The position numbers and the translations under genes are program-made. A stretch of DNA of 64,000 bases from Comamonas serinivorans (GTDB lineage Bacteria > Pseudomonadota > Gammaproteobacteria > Burkholderiales > Burkholderiaceae_C), in the NCBI RefSeq assembly GCF_002158865.1, contig NZ_CP021455.1, positions 3,348,001 to 3,412,000 on the forward strand. Reading direction: 5' to 3'. Positions 36,688-44,892 of this stretch are shown piece by piece. The notes beneath the pieces were generated by a model. The model searched no databases and was not told the DNA's origin. It was given only the letters and a program-made list of their open reading frames with translations. Position 1 is the stretch's first letter. Every line of letters begins with the position of its first letter.

Positions 36688-38427
36688 TCAGTGCGCCGAT
36701 GCGCTGGAGGCGCCGAGGCCGGTTTCCGACCGCACCTGTTGCGCCTCGAACGCCTGCTGCTCGCGCTTGGCGCGGGCGCTGGAATCGGTGGCAGAGAACA
36801 GCCAGATGCCCAGGAAGCCGATGGTCATGGAGAACAGCGCGGGCGAGGCGTAGGGGAACGGCGCCGAGCCGGCCGCGTTGCCCAGCGTGGTCTCCCACAC
36901 CGAGGGCGACAGCACGGTGAGCACCACCGACGAGATCAGACCCAGGAAGCCCCCGATGACGGCGCCGCGCGTGGTGCACCCCTTCCAGAGGATGGACAGG
37001 AACAGCACCGGGAAGTTGGCCGAGGCCGCCACGGCGAAGGCCAGCGACACCATGAAGGCGATGTTCTGCTTCTCGAACGCGATGCCCAGCAGCACGGCCA
37101 CCACACCCAGGCAGATCGTGGTGATGCGCGACACGCGCAGCTCGGCATGGGTGTCGGCCTTGCCCTTCTTCAGGATGGTGGCGTAGATGTCGTGCGACAC
37201 GGCCGAGGCACCCGACAGCGTCAGCCCGGCGACCACGGCCAGGATGGTGGCGAAGGCCACGGCCGAGATGAAGCCGTAAAAGACGTTGCCGCCCACGGCC
37301 TTGGCCACCAGCACCGCGGCCATGTTCGAGGCCCCCGCGCCGCCGTTGATCACGCCTTTGACGGTGTCCGAGAACTCGGGGTTGGTCAGCACCAGCGTGA
37401 TGGCGCCAAAGCCGATGATGAAGATCAGCAGGTAGAAGTAGCCGATCCAGACCGTGGCCCAGCCGACCGACTTGCGGGCTTCCTTGGCATCGGGCACCGT
37501 GAAGAAGCGCATCAGGATGTGCGGCAGACCGGCGGTGCCGAACATCAGCGCCATGCCGAAGGAAATGGCCGAGATCGGGTCTTTCACGAAACCGCCCGGG
37601 CCCATGATGGCCAGGCCGGCCGCGGCGGCCTCTTCCGGCGACTTGCCGGTGTTGCTGGCGATCTGCGTGCGCACCTCGACCGACTTGGCGAACAGCGCCT
37701 CAAATGAGAAGCCGAACTTCTGCATGACCATGAAGGCCATGAAGCTCACGCCGGCCAGCAGCAGCACGGCCTTGATGATCTGCACCCAGGTGGTGGCCGT
37801 CATGCCGCCGAACAGCACGTAGATCATCATCAGCACGCCCACGAGCACCACGGCCACCCAGTAGTCCAGGCCAAACAGCAGCTTGATGAGCTGCCCCGCG
37901 CCCACCATCTGCGCGATCAGGTAGAACGCCACCACCACCAGCGTGCCCGCGGCCGCGAACGCGCGGATCGGACCTTGCTCGAAGCGGTAGCCGGCCACGT
38001 CGGCAAAGGTGAACTTGCCCAGGTTGCGCAGGCGCTCGGCCAGCAGGAAGGTGAGGATGGGCCAGCCCACCAGGAAGCCGATGGAGTAGATCAGGCCGTC
38101 ATAGCCCGTCATCATCACCGCGGCCGAAATGCCCAGGAAGGACGCGGCCGACATGTAGTCACCGGCAATGGCCAGGCCATTCTGAAAGCCCGTGATGCCG
38201 CCGCCGGCGGTGTAGAAATCGGCCGCCGACTTGGTGCGGCCGGCCGCCCACTTGGTGATGTAGAGCGTGGCCGCCACGAAGGCGACGAACATGCCGATGG
38301 CGATCCAGTTGGTGGGTTGCTTGGCCACCTGGCCGACATCGCCACCGGCGGCCCAGGCCGTCGGTGCCCATGCCGCCAGCGCCAGCGCCGAGACCAGCCA
38401 GGTCGAAGACGTGCGGTTCGTGTTCAT
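36688..38427 (-). CDS. actP: cation/acetate symporter
   Basis: A 579-residue sodium:solute symporter family protein that imports acetate and other short acids. After a cleavable-looking leader ending PTAWA it has about 13 membrane segments, with GGGITGFQNGLAIAGDYMSAASFLGI near residue 75, typical of ActP. I chose the ATG at 38427 because it overlaps the yjcH stop by 4 bp; the longer open frame upstream lies over yjcH. It forms the usual yjcH-actP pair, here without acs. Confidence 0.96.
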   Translation of the reverse strand: MNTNRTSSTWLVSALALAAWAPTAWAAGGDVGQVAKQPTNWIAIGMFVAFVAATLYITKWAAGRTKSAADFYTAGGGITGFQNGLAIAGDYMSAASFLGISAAVMMTGYDGLIYSIGFLVGWPILTFLLAERLRNLGKFTFADVAGYRFEQGPIRAFAAAGTLVVVAFYLIAQMVGAGQLIKLLFGLDYWVAVVLVGVLMMIYVLFGGMTATTWVQIIKAVLLLAGVSFMAFMVMQKFGFSFEALFAKSVEVRTQIASNTGKSPEEAAAAGLAIMGPGGFVKDPISAISFGMALMFGTAGLPHILMRFFTVPDAKEARKSVGWATVWIGYFYLLIFIIGFGAITLVLTNPEFSDTVKGVINGGAGASNMAAVLVAKAVGGNVFYGFISAVAFATILAVVAGLTLSGASAVSHDIYATILKKGKADTHAELRVSRITTICLGVVAVLLGIAFEKQNIAFMVSLAFAVAASANFPVLFLSILWKGCTTRGAVIGGFLGLISSVVLTVLSPSVWETTLGNAAGSAPFPYASPALFSMTIGFLGIWLFSATDSSARAKREQQAFEAQQVRSETGLGASSASAH

Positions 38428-38735
38428 CGTTGCGCCTCCTCGAGGATCTCGCGCGTCAGGCGGTCGTACTCGCCGTTGGCCTTGCGGATGTACAGCGCGG
38501 TGATGACGATGGTGAACAGGATCAGGCCCAGGCCCATGGGGATGCCCAGCGTGCTCACGCCGTCGCCCAGCGGCTTGGCCAGAAAGGCCTTGTCGAACGC
38601 GATCAACGCGATGTAGCCGTAGTAGACGACCAGCATCACGACGGTCAGCGACCAGCCCAGCCGCCCCCGTTTTCGCCGCAGCTCCTGGTACTTGGGATTC
38701 GCCTGAATCCGTTGGACGATGACCTCGTCTTGCAT
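38424..38735 (-). CDS. yjcH: DUF485 membrane protein paired with the acetate symporter
   Basis: A 103-residue inner membrane protein of the DUF485 family, almost always encoded directly before actP. It has NPKYQELRRKRGRLGWSLTVVMLVVYYGYI and a second membrane segment (LGLILFTIVITALYIRKANGEYD). The ATG at 38735 is preceded by an AGGAGA ribosome site; a longer start is unlikely. Its exact role beside ActP is not known. Confidence 0.93.
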   Translation of the reverse strand: MQDEVIVQRIQANPKYQELRRKRGRLGWSLTVVMLVVYYGYIALIAFDKAFLAKPLGDGVSTLGIPMGLGLILFTIVITALYIRKANGEYDRLTREILEEAQR

Positions 38736-38861
38736 GCTTGTCTCCTGTTGTGGCCTGCGATGCGCCCACGGCATCGCGCGGGCAGATCATTGAGGCAATC
38801 GAGACACACCATGTGACGGTGAAAAGATTCGTCACATTGGCGCTGCAATGTGATGAACAGG

Positions 38862-38910
38862 TGGTATTCGCCCTGTGCGTTGGTCATTCAATCGCTGTGC
38901 ACCGGTACTG
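38862..38910. repeat. degenerate dyad element (probable 22nd copy)
   Basis: TGGTAT and TACTG lie 49 bp apart with GCGTT and TCGC at the expected inner positions. It sits in the gap between ada and yjcH, consistent with the family, but is much decayed. Confidence 0.45.
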
Positions 38911-38984
38911 CAGGCAGCCTGTGCTCAGGTGCCCGGGCGCGCGGGCGGCTGAATGTTGCCGGCGCCCGCCGGCGCCTGGTCACG

Positions 38985-40145
38985 TCAGGCCAGCGCGCCC
39001 TCGCGCTGCAACAGCAGGCGCTTGCGCGCCACCCCCCAGCGGTAGCCGGACAGGGCGCCGTCGCGCCGCACCACGCGGTGACACGGGATGGCCACGGCCA
39101 GGCGGTTGGCCGCGCAGGCCTGGGCCACGGCGCGCACGGCCTGCGGTGAGCCGATGCGCGCCGCGATCTCGGCATAGCTCACCGTGCTGCCCGGCGGCAC
39201 CTCGCGCAAGGCCTGCCACACGCGCTCCTGAAACGCCGTGCCGCGCACATCCAGCGGCAGGTTCAGGCCCAGCTGCGGCGCCTCCACAAAGCCCACGACC
39301 TGGGCCACCAGGCGCTCGTAGTGGGCGTCGCCGCCCACCAGCTGGGCACGCGGGAACTGGTCCTGCAGCTCGCGCAGCAGCAGCTCGGGGTCATCGCCCA
39401 GTGCAATCGCGCAAATGCCCTGCGCACTCTGCGCCACCAGGATGGCCCCCAGGGCGCACTGCCCTAGCGCAAAGTGGATCTGCACGCCCGTGCCACCGGC
39501 CTGGAAGGCCCGTGCCCCCATGCCCAGGCGCTGGCCCACGGTGTCGTAGAACCGGCTGTTCGACTGGAACCCGGCGTCGTAGATCGCATCGGTGACGCGC
39601 GCGTCGTCGAGCAAGGCCTGCCGCAGGCGGCGCGCGCGGTGGGCAGCCGCATAGGCTTTGGGCGTGAGCCCGGTCTCGGCCCGGAACACGCGGTGGAAGT
39701 GGTGCGCGCTCAAGCCGGCCTGTGCAGCCAGCTCGGCCAACGACGGCAGTGTGTCGGTCGGCCCCGTCTGCTCGATGAGGCGGCAGGCTTGCGCCACCCA
39801 CGCGGCGCGATCGGCGGCACGCGCGCTCTGGTCGGCCTGGTGGCGCCGGCTGGCGCGGTAGCCCGCGGCCTCGGCCGCCTGTGCCGAGTCGAAGAAGACC
39901 ACGTTCTCGCGCCGGGGCCGGCGCGCCAAGGCACTGGGCCGCGCATAGACACGCGTGGTGCGCACGCCATAGACGAAGTGCGCGTCGGCCCCGGCGTCGC
40001 GTTCGCAGACGGCCTGCCAGCGCGCGGCCTCGCTGGCGTAAGGCGCACGCTGGTGGGCGTCGGCGGCACGGTCGGTGTCATCGGGTTGTTGCGGGCGCAC
40101 CGCCAGGGCCGGCGGCGACAAGGGCTGAGGTGAACGTGGGGTCAT
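38985..40145 (-). CDS. ada: Ada regulator/O6-methylguanine methyltransferase with lost N-terminal cysteines
   Basis: A 386-residue Ada. Layout: N-terminal Ada domain (residues ~44-106), AraC-type helix-turn-helix (AAQAGLSAHHFHRVFRAETGLTPKAY and AIYDAGFQSNSRFYD), then the methyltransferase ending in IPCHRVV with the acceptor Cys355. In E. coli Ada four cysteines (38, 42, 69, 72) bind zinc, and Cys38 takes the methyl group from phosphotriesters, turning on DNA binding. Here the positions read VYARPSALARR and GYRASRRHQAD, so the four are Ala68, Ala72, Ser99 and His102. The repair domain looks active, but methylphosphotriester sensing should be lost. An Ada box is present upstream. The ATG at 40145 is my choice; one 11 codons earlier is possible. 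Confidence 0.92.
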   Translation of the reverse strand: MTPRSPQPLSPPALAVRPQQPDDTDRAADAHQRAPYASEAARWQAVCERDAGADAHFVYGVRTTRVYARPSALARRPRRENVVFFDSAQAAEAAGYRASRRHQADQSARAADRAAWVAQACRLIEQTGPTDTLPSLAELAAQAGLSAHHFHRVFRAETGLTPKAYAAAHRARRLRQALLDDARVTDAIYDAGFQSNSRFYDTVGQRLGMGARAFQAGGTGVQIHFALGQCALGAILVAQSAQGICAIALGDDPELLLRELQDQFPRAQLVGGDAHYERLVAQVVGFVEAPQLGLNLPLDVRGTAFQERVWQALREVPPGSTVSYAEIAARIGSPQAVRAVAQACAANRLAVAIPCHRVVRRDGALSGYRWGVARKRLLLQREGALA

Positions 40146-40214
40146 GGTCAGGACCAGGCAAAGCATGAACGTGGCCACAGCTTAGGCCGGAGCGGGCACC
40201 GGCAACATCGGTTT

Positions 40215-40228
40215 CTTGCGCTTGAATT
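40215..40228 (-). promoter_or_regulatory. Ada box upstream of ada
   Basis: On the ada strand the sequence reads AATTCAAGCGCAAG, one base different from the E. coli Ada box AATTAAAGCGCAAG, with boxes AAT and GCAA correctly spaced. It lies about 70 bp upstream of the chosen ada start, in the right orientation for autoactivation. Confidence 0.75.
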
Positions 40229-40402
40229 CGAGGCGGTCGATTCCGGGGCGGATGCTCGTCACCCTCTGGAACTCGGCCGGTGGCACGTGGCCTGCTCGAC
40301 CTGCCAAGCCGCAGCCGGCTGAACGCGGGCCTGGGCCGCTGCACCGAGCCCCAGGCTGGAGCCAGGCTGCGAGCCGCGCCGAACACGCAGGCGGTGTCAC
40401 AC

Positions 40403-40422
40403 GAGCGGCAGCGCATGAGCAC
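40403..40422 (+). repeat. 20-base direct repeat, copy B
   Basis: Exact second copy of the 20-mer at 8937-8956, again after GTCACAC and in intergenic DNA. It may be a remnant of a shared mobile or regulatory sequence. Confidence 0.7.
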
Positions 40423-40582
40423 CCTCACCCGCCGCGCGTGGCGCTCGCCGTGCGAACTGCAGTTCATGGGTGGCCGCTGTTGCAGACCAGGATCTTCCCG
40501 GTGGACGGACGCACGTCACAGGACAGAGGGGCGTTCGAATCACAGTGAGATGGGACGACGGCGCCCCCGAATCCGACTCGAT

Positions 40583-40610
40583 GCGTCAGGCGTCAGGCGT
40601 CAGGCGTCAG
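40583..40610. repeat. tandem heptamer GCGTCAG x4
   Basis: Four perfect head-to-tail copies of GCGTCAG end 2 bp before dyad element copy 12. Such perfect repeats are prone to slippage. Confidence 0.9.
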
Positions 40611-40612
40611 GA

Positions 40613-40662
40613 CAGTATGCAGCCGCGCTCGTTTCAACATGAACGGCAACCTCACCATACTG
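40613..40662. repeat. 50-bp dyad element, copy 12
   Basis: CAGTATG and CATACTG ends, with inner CTCGTT and AACGGCAAC. It lies downstream of the amidase gene, beside the heptamer tandem repeat. Confidence 0.9.
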
Positions 40663-40760
40663 CCATTCGATCAACGTTGAAGCCCATCACCAGACGCCCA
40701 AGCCGCCGACACCCAGGCCCAGCCGCGCAACGCGGCGCAGCCCGCTGCACGGGGCTGGCA

Positions 40761-42152
40761 TCAGGCCGCAGGCGGCTCGGGCCAGCGCGTGGGCACCGGC
40801 GAGGCCTGCTCCCAGAAGCGCGCCATGCGCAGCACACCCACGTCGTCGAACCGACGCCCGGCAATCTGCAGGCCGATGGGCAGGCCTTCGGGCGAGTAGC
40901 CGCAGTTGATGGACACGGCGGGCTGGCCCGACTGGTTGAACACGCTGGTGAAGTGCGGGTCGCGGCCCGGGTGTGCCTTGTCGCTGCGGATGGCATCGGC
41001 GGCAAACGGCAGGCCGGCGGACACCGGCGACAGCACGAAGTCGTAGGGCTGCGTGGCCTTGACCGTGCTTTCGGCCATGGCCTGGCACAGCGTGAAGGCG
41101 CGGAAGCTGTCTTCGGGCGTCATGCGGGCCGCGTACTCGGCGGCCTGCTGGTAGTAGCGTGCGGCCTTGGCGGCCCGCTCGGGCGGCATGGCCGCCAGCT
41201 CGACGCGCGCGCGCATGCAGAAAAAGCCCGTCATGCCCTGGCGCACCTCGGGCGCCACCCATTCGGCCAAGGGCTCGACGATGGCACCGGCCTGCTCGAA
41301 CACGCGTGCGGCCGCCAGCACCGCCTGCAGCACGGGCTCGTCCACGGACCAGGCCGCGCCGGGGTCGGTCCACAGCCCGATGCGCAGGCCCTTCACCGAC
41401 AGGTCCAGGTTCAGCCAGGGCAAGTCGGCGGACGGCAGGCTCAGGTAATCGCGGGCGTCGGGCTGGGCAATTTCGCGCATCAGCAGCGCGGCGTCGCGCA
41501 CGGTGCGCGTCAGTGGGCCGATGCAGCGGGCGTTGGCCGGCGGGTCCACGGGCACGCGGCCCTGGCTGGGCTTGAGCCCCACCGCTCCGCAGAACGCCGC
41601 CGGGATGCGCACCGAGCCGCCGATGTCCGTCCCCAGGTGCAGCGGCCCATAGCCGGCCGCGACGGCCGCGCCCGCGCCCGAGCTGGAGCCCCCGGTGTTG
41701 CGCGAGAGGTCCCACGGGTTGCGCGTGAGGGGGTGGAAGCTGGACGCCGCCGCCGGCAGGAAGCCGAAGTCTGGCATGGTGGTTTTGCTGACAATGACGG
41801 CGCCTGCCTCGCGCAGGCGGGCCGCGGCGGGCGCGTCGTCGGGAGACGGCGACAGCACCGTGGCCGCGCTGCCCATGGGCGTGGGCACGCCACGGGTGCG
41901 GATGTTTTCCTTGAGCGTGACGGGCACGCCATCGAGCCGGCCCTGCGGCGCCTTCGCCCGCCAGCGCGCCTCCGAGGCCCGCGCCTGCGCCAGCGCGGCA
42001 TCGGCGTCGAGCGCATAGGTGGCCTGCACGTGCGGCTCCCACTGCGCGATGCGGTCGAGCACGGCGCGCGTCACCTCGACGGGCGACAGCGCGCCCTGCG
42101 CGTACTGCGTCAACAGATCCTGGGCGCTCAGGGCGTACAAAGGCTGGGTCAT
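40761..42152 (-). CDS. amidase signature family hydrolase
   Basis: A 463-residue amidase-signature enzyme. The catalytic Ser-cisSer-Lys triad is visible: Lys in GVPVTLKENIRTRG (near residue 80) and the serine-rich stretch NTGGSSSGAGAAVAAGYG followed by GTDIGGSVRIPAAFCG. No GatB partner is nearby and the C-terminus differs from GatA, so this is a stand-alone amidase acting on a small amide or carbamate. It lies leftward, downstream of the Bug protein gene but separated from it by an AT-rich islet of about 700 bp. Confidence 0.92.
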   Translation of the reverse strand: MTQPLYALSAQDLLTQYAQGALSPVEVTRAVLDRIAQWEPHVQATYALDADAALAQARASEARWRAKAPQGRLDGVPVTLKENIRTRGVPTPMGSAATVLSPSPDDAPAAARLREAGAVIVSKTTMPDFGFLPAAASSFHPLTRNPWDLSRNTGGSSSGAGAAVAAGYGPLHLGTDIGGSVRIPAAFCGAVGLKPSQGRVPVDPPANARCIGPLTRTVRDAALLMREIAQPDARDYLSLPSADLPWLNLDLSVKGLRIGLWTDPGAAWSVDEPVLQAVLAAARVFEQAGAIVEPLAEWVAPEVRQGMTGFFCMRARVELAAMPPERAAKAARYYQQAAEYAARMTPEDSFRAFTLCQAMAESTVKATQPYDFVLSPVSAGLPFAADAIRSDKAHPGRDPHFTSVFNQSGQPAVSINCGYSPEGLPIGLQIAGRRFDDVGVLRMARFWEQASPVPTRWPEPPAA

Positions 42153-42254
42153 GCAAGTCTCCTGTTGGCGTTGAAACGGGGCACTGTGCAGGCGCGGGCC
42201 GGTGCGCGCTGCGCCGCAGGTGACGCGCAGGCGTCAGCGCGGCGGAGCAAGGGA

Positions 42255-42323
42255 GATCGCCGCCCCATGCGCCTGGTCGGTCATGCAGGGCAATGCCGAT
42301 CACCTGAACGACGAGAAAGTCGC
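42255..42323 (+). pseudogene. short fragment similar to the cytochrome c gene 3' end
   Basis: About 69 bp resemble positions 36185-36250 of the triheme cytochrome c gene, covering the part that encodes RRPMRLVMQGYADRLNDEEVA. There is an insertion of 3 bp near the middle and several substitutions, and no open cytochrome reading frame remains. It abuts the AT-rich islet, as if it marks an old recombination edge or the stump of a second dehydrogenase operon. Confidence 0.7.
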
Positions 42324-42353
42324 ATGAACAAACTCAGCTGTTCACTTAGATCG

Positions 42354-42578
42354 TCAATTGGCTCTGGAAATCAAATTCAGGTCTATATCAGGCTCCGGAT
42401 AATGAATTACGCCAAGTTGCCTTGACTCAACCAAAACGCCACCCCCCAAACCAGACCAGTCTTCAAACCCAGGGAGAAATTCTCCATTTTCATAATCAAA
42501 AACCACAACTCCAACCGCCTCCCCGCCAAGGCTGACAACATCACCCACTTGTATTTTCTCACCAGATAAGTATTTCAT
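42354..42578 (-). CDS. small immunity-like protein in an AT-rich islet
   Basis: A 74-residue acidic protein beginning MKYLSGEKIQVGDVVSLGG and continuing with GVVVFDYENGEF, GGGVLVESRQLGVIHYPEPD and DLNLIS. The pattern (short beta-rich, G-D-x-V, then x-GVLV-E, then GLIHY) is like a group of small proteins often found as immunity partners of polymorphic toxins; I infer this from memory of the pattern, not from a search. The base composition is far more AT-rich than any neighbour (about 42310-42720), which signals recent transfer. No toxin gene is adjacent. The start at 42578 is the first ATG; a TTG lies two codons upstream. Confidence 0.65.
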   Translation of the reverse strand: MKYLSGEKIQVGDVVSLGGEAVGVVVFDYENGEFLPGFEDWSGLGGGVLVESRQLGVIHYPEPDIDLNLISRAN

Positions 42579-42860
42579 TTTCAAAAATGACTCTCATATT
42601 TATGCAGCAATCAATCCTCTCCCGCATTGGCACTTACACTCGTTGCTGAAAATTCATTCGCTTCAGGATTTCAGGCAGCACCGGGTAACAGTCTGAGCAG
42701 GCGTTCATCCGTTTCAAACGCGAGGGAACCGAGACAAAAGACCCATGCTGTTCTGTTTGAGCAAGGCGATTGCGGATTCACGGCACGCCCCGCCCTTCGT
42801 CATGGGCCATGGCCAGGCCCCGCCACACCGCACCTGGGCGCCCGGCTGACCCGCCTGGCC

Positions 42861-43850
42861 TCAATCGGCGTAGATGCCGGCCTTCTTGATGATGGGGCCC
42901 CACTTGCTGATTTCAGCCTGCAGATGGCTGCGCAGGCCTTCGGGCGTCACCTTGTCGGGCGACGGAATCTCGGCATTCAGCTCACCCAGCTTTTTCTGGA
43001 CCATGGGGTCGGCCAGCGCCACCTTGAGCGCCTGGTTCAACCGGTCGACCACCGCCTTGGGCGTGCCCTTGGGCGCGTACAGCCCGTGCCAGACCTTGAC
43101 TTCGAAGCCCTTCATGCCCTGCTCGTCCAGCGTGGGCACACTGGGGATGGCCGGCAGGCGCTTGAGCGTGGTGACGCCGTAGGCCTTGAAGCGCTTGTCC
43201 TGGATGTAGGGCACGGTCTGCGTGGTCTGGTCGCACAGCAGATCGACCTGGCCGCCCAGCAAGTCGTTCAGCGCCGGGCCCGTGCCCTTGTACGGCACGG
43301 TGGTCAGCTCGGTGCCCAGGGCGCTCATGAACATCAGGCCGCACAGGTGCGACACGGCGCCCAGGCCGGCGTTGGCCAGCGTGATCGCCTTGCCCTGGGC
43401 TTTGGCATGGGCCTGCAGCTCGGCCAGCGTGTTGGGCCCGAAGTCTTTGCGGCCCAGCACCGTCATGGGCACATCCAGCACCTGGCCGATGTACTCGAAG
43501 TCTTTCAGGGGGTCGAAGCTGAGCTTGCGGTAGAGCGCCGGCGCCGTGGCCATGCCCATGTGGTGCAGCAGCACGGTGTAGCCGTCGGGCTGGGCGCGGG
43601 CCACCTTGGCCGAGGCGATGGTGCCGCCGGCGCCCACCGCGTTGTCGACCAGCACGGTCTGGCCCAGTTCGCGGCTCATGGGCACGGCCAGCAGCCGGGC
43701 CACCACATCGGTCGGACCACCGGCCGAGAACGGCACCGACACCGTCACCGCCCGCGAGGGGAAGGTGTCGGCCCACGCCGGGTTCAAGGCCATCAGGCCC
43801 CACACACCGGCCAGCACCGCGCCTTGAAGTTGGAACGTCTTGCGCTTCAT
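42861..43850 (-). CDS. Bug family periplasmic solute-binding protein (TctC-like)
   Basis: A 329-residue tripartite tricarboxylate transporter substrate-binding protein, a family greatly expanded in betaproteobacteria. After a signal peptide ending NPAWA comes FPSRAVTVSVPFSAGGPTDVVARLL, then DVPMTVLGRKDF, VPYKGTGPALNDLLGGQVDLLCD and IPSVPTLDEQGMKGFEV, all family landmarks. Its ligand is probably a small carboxylate. No TctAB membrane genes are next to it, as is usual for Bug proteins. Its position next to the CoA-ester gene set suggests a matching substrate. An AGGAGA ribosome site precedes the ATG at 43850. Confidence 0.93.
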   Translation of the reverse strand: MKRKTFQLQGAVLAGVWGLMALNPAWADTFPSRAVTVSVPFSAGGPTDVVARLLAVPMSRELGQTVLVDNAVGAGGTIASAKVARAQPDGYTVLLHHMGMATAPALYRKLSFDPLKDFEYIGQVLDVPMTVLGRKDFGPNTLAELQAHAKAQGKAITLANAGLGAVSHLCGLMFMSALGTELTTVPYKGTGPALNDLLGGQVDLLCDQTTQTVPYIQDKRFKAYGVTTLKRLPAIPSVPTLDEQGMKGFEVKVWHGLYAPKGTPKAVVDRLNQALKVALADPMVQKKLGELNAEIPSPDKVTPEGLRSHLQAEISKWGPIIKKAGIYAD

Positions 43851-43902
43851 CACGTCTCCTGAAAACGGGGCCGCGCAAGGTTCTCACGAAGCCCGCAGAC
43901 AC

Positions 43903-43925
43903 AAAAAAGGCCAGGGTCACTGGCC
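43903..43925 (-). terminator. intrinsic terminator after the CitE-like lyase gene
   Basis: On the leftward strand a GGCCAG / CTGGCC stem with a 5-base loop is followed by TTTTTT. It lies about 85 bp after the lyase stop and upstream of the Bug gene, so the latter probably has its own promoter. Confidence 0.8.
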
Positions 43926-44007
43926 AGTCGGCCGGGTCATTGTGCCCAGCCCAGGAGGGATTGAAACGCGGGACAAACCCGCGTTCAGAGGCGCTGCGCC
44001 CCGGCCA

Positions 44008-44892
44008 TCACAGGCCCAGTCCGCGTGCGCGCTGCACGATCTGTTCGGCCAGCTTGGCGACGGGTGCGTCCACCATCTTGCCGTTCAGGTTGAACACGCC
44101 GCCCTTGTGCTTGGCGAAGCCGTCCAGCACGGCGTGCGCCCAGGCCAGCTTCTCGGGCGTGGGTGCAAACGCCGTGTGCACGGCAGCGACCTGCGCGGGG
44201 TGGATGCACAGCTTGCCGCCAAAGCCGCCGCGCAGCGCGCGCTCTGCCTGGGCCTGCACCACCGCCATGTCCTTGGTTTCGGACGACACGCCGTCGAACG
44301 GCGCCGGCAGGCCGGCCAGGCGCGCGGCCAGCACCACGGCCATGCGCGGCGCATACAGCTCGGGGCCGTCAGGGCCGCAGGACAGGCCCAGATCGGCCTG
44401 GAAATCCAGGTCGCCGAACAGCAGGCGCAGCACCTGCGGCGACTCGGCCACAGCCTTGGCGTTGTCCAGGCCCGCAGCCGACTCGATGATGGGCCAGATG
44501 GCGCCGGCCGGCCCCATGGCCTTGGCCACGCGGTCGATGTCGGCGGGGTCTTCGGCCTTGGGCAGCACCACCGAGGTGATCCCCAGCTTCACGAGGTCGG
44601 GCAGCACCGCCACGTCGTCGTCGTGCCAGGGCGTGCCGGGCGCGTTGATGCGCACCATCAGGCGGGCGCGATCGGCGGGCGGCAAGGCCTCGACGGCCTG
44701 GACGAAGTGACCGCGCACCAGGACCTTGTCGTCAGGCGCGACCGCGTCTTCCCAGTCGACGATGACGGCGCCCGCGCCCGCGCCCAGGGCCTTGGCAAAG
44801 CGCTCGGGCCGGTTGCCCGGCACGAACAGCAGCGAGGCGATGGCCGCCAGCGGGTGACCGGCGGCGCGCTGGATGGGGGTGACCGCGCTCAT
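44008..44892 (-). CDS. CitE-like CoA-ester lyase (citramalyl/malyl-CoA lyase type)
   Basis: A 294-residue HpcH/HpaI-CitE family TIM barrel that cleaves beta-hydroxyacyl-CoA esters. Landmarks are SLLFVPGNRPERFAKAL, GAVIVDWEDAV with the metal/base Asp-Glu pair, ARLMVRINAP, VVLPKAED, FGDLDFQADLG and GKLCIHPAQV. In an itaconate-type pathway it would split citramalyl-CoA to acetyl-CoA and pyruvate; that assignment rests on the neighbours. Its ATG at 44892 overlaps the stop of the MmgE/PrpD gene by one base (TGATG). Confidence 0.92.
   Translation of the reverse strand: MSAVTPIQRAAGHPLAAIASLLFVPGNRPERFAKALGAGAGAVIVDWEDAVAPDDKVLVRGHFVQAVEALPPADRARLMVRINAPGTPWHDDDVAVLPDLVKLGITSVVLPKAEDPADIDRVAKAMGPAGAIWPIIESAAGLDNAKAVAESPQVLRLLFGDLDFQADLGLSCGPDGPELYAPRMAVVLAARLAGLPAPFDGVSSETKDMAVVQAQAERALRGGFGGKLCIHPAQVAAVHTAFAPTPEKLAWAHAVLDGFAKHKGGVFNLNGKMVDAPVAKLAEQIVQRARGLGL

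Larger units (their letters stand above)
40146..40760. other. intergenic region between ada and the amidase
   Basis: This 615-base stretch contains the Ada box, the second copy of a 20-base repeat, a four-copy GCGTCAG tandem repeat and dyad element copy 12. No gene is convincing. Confidence 0.55.
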
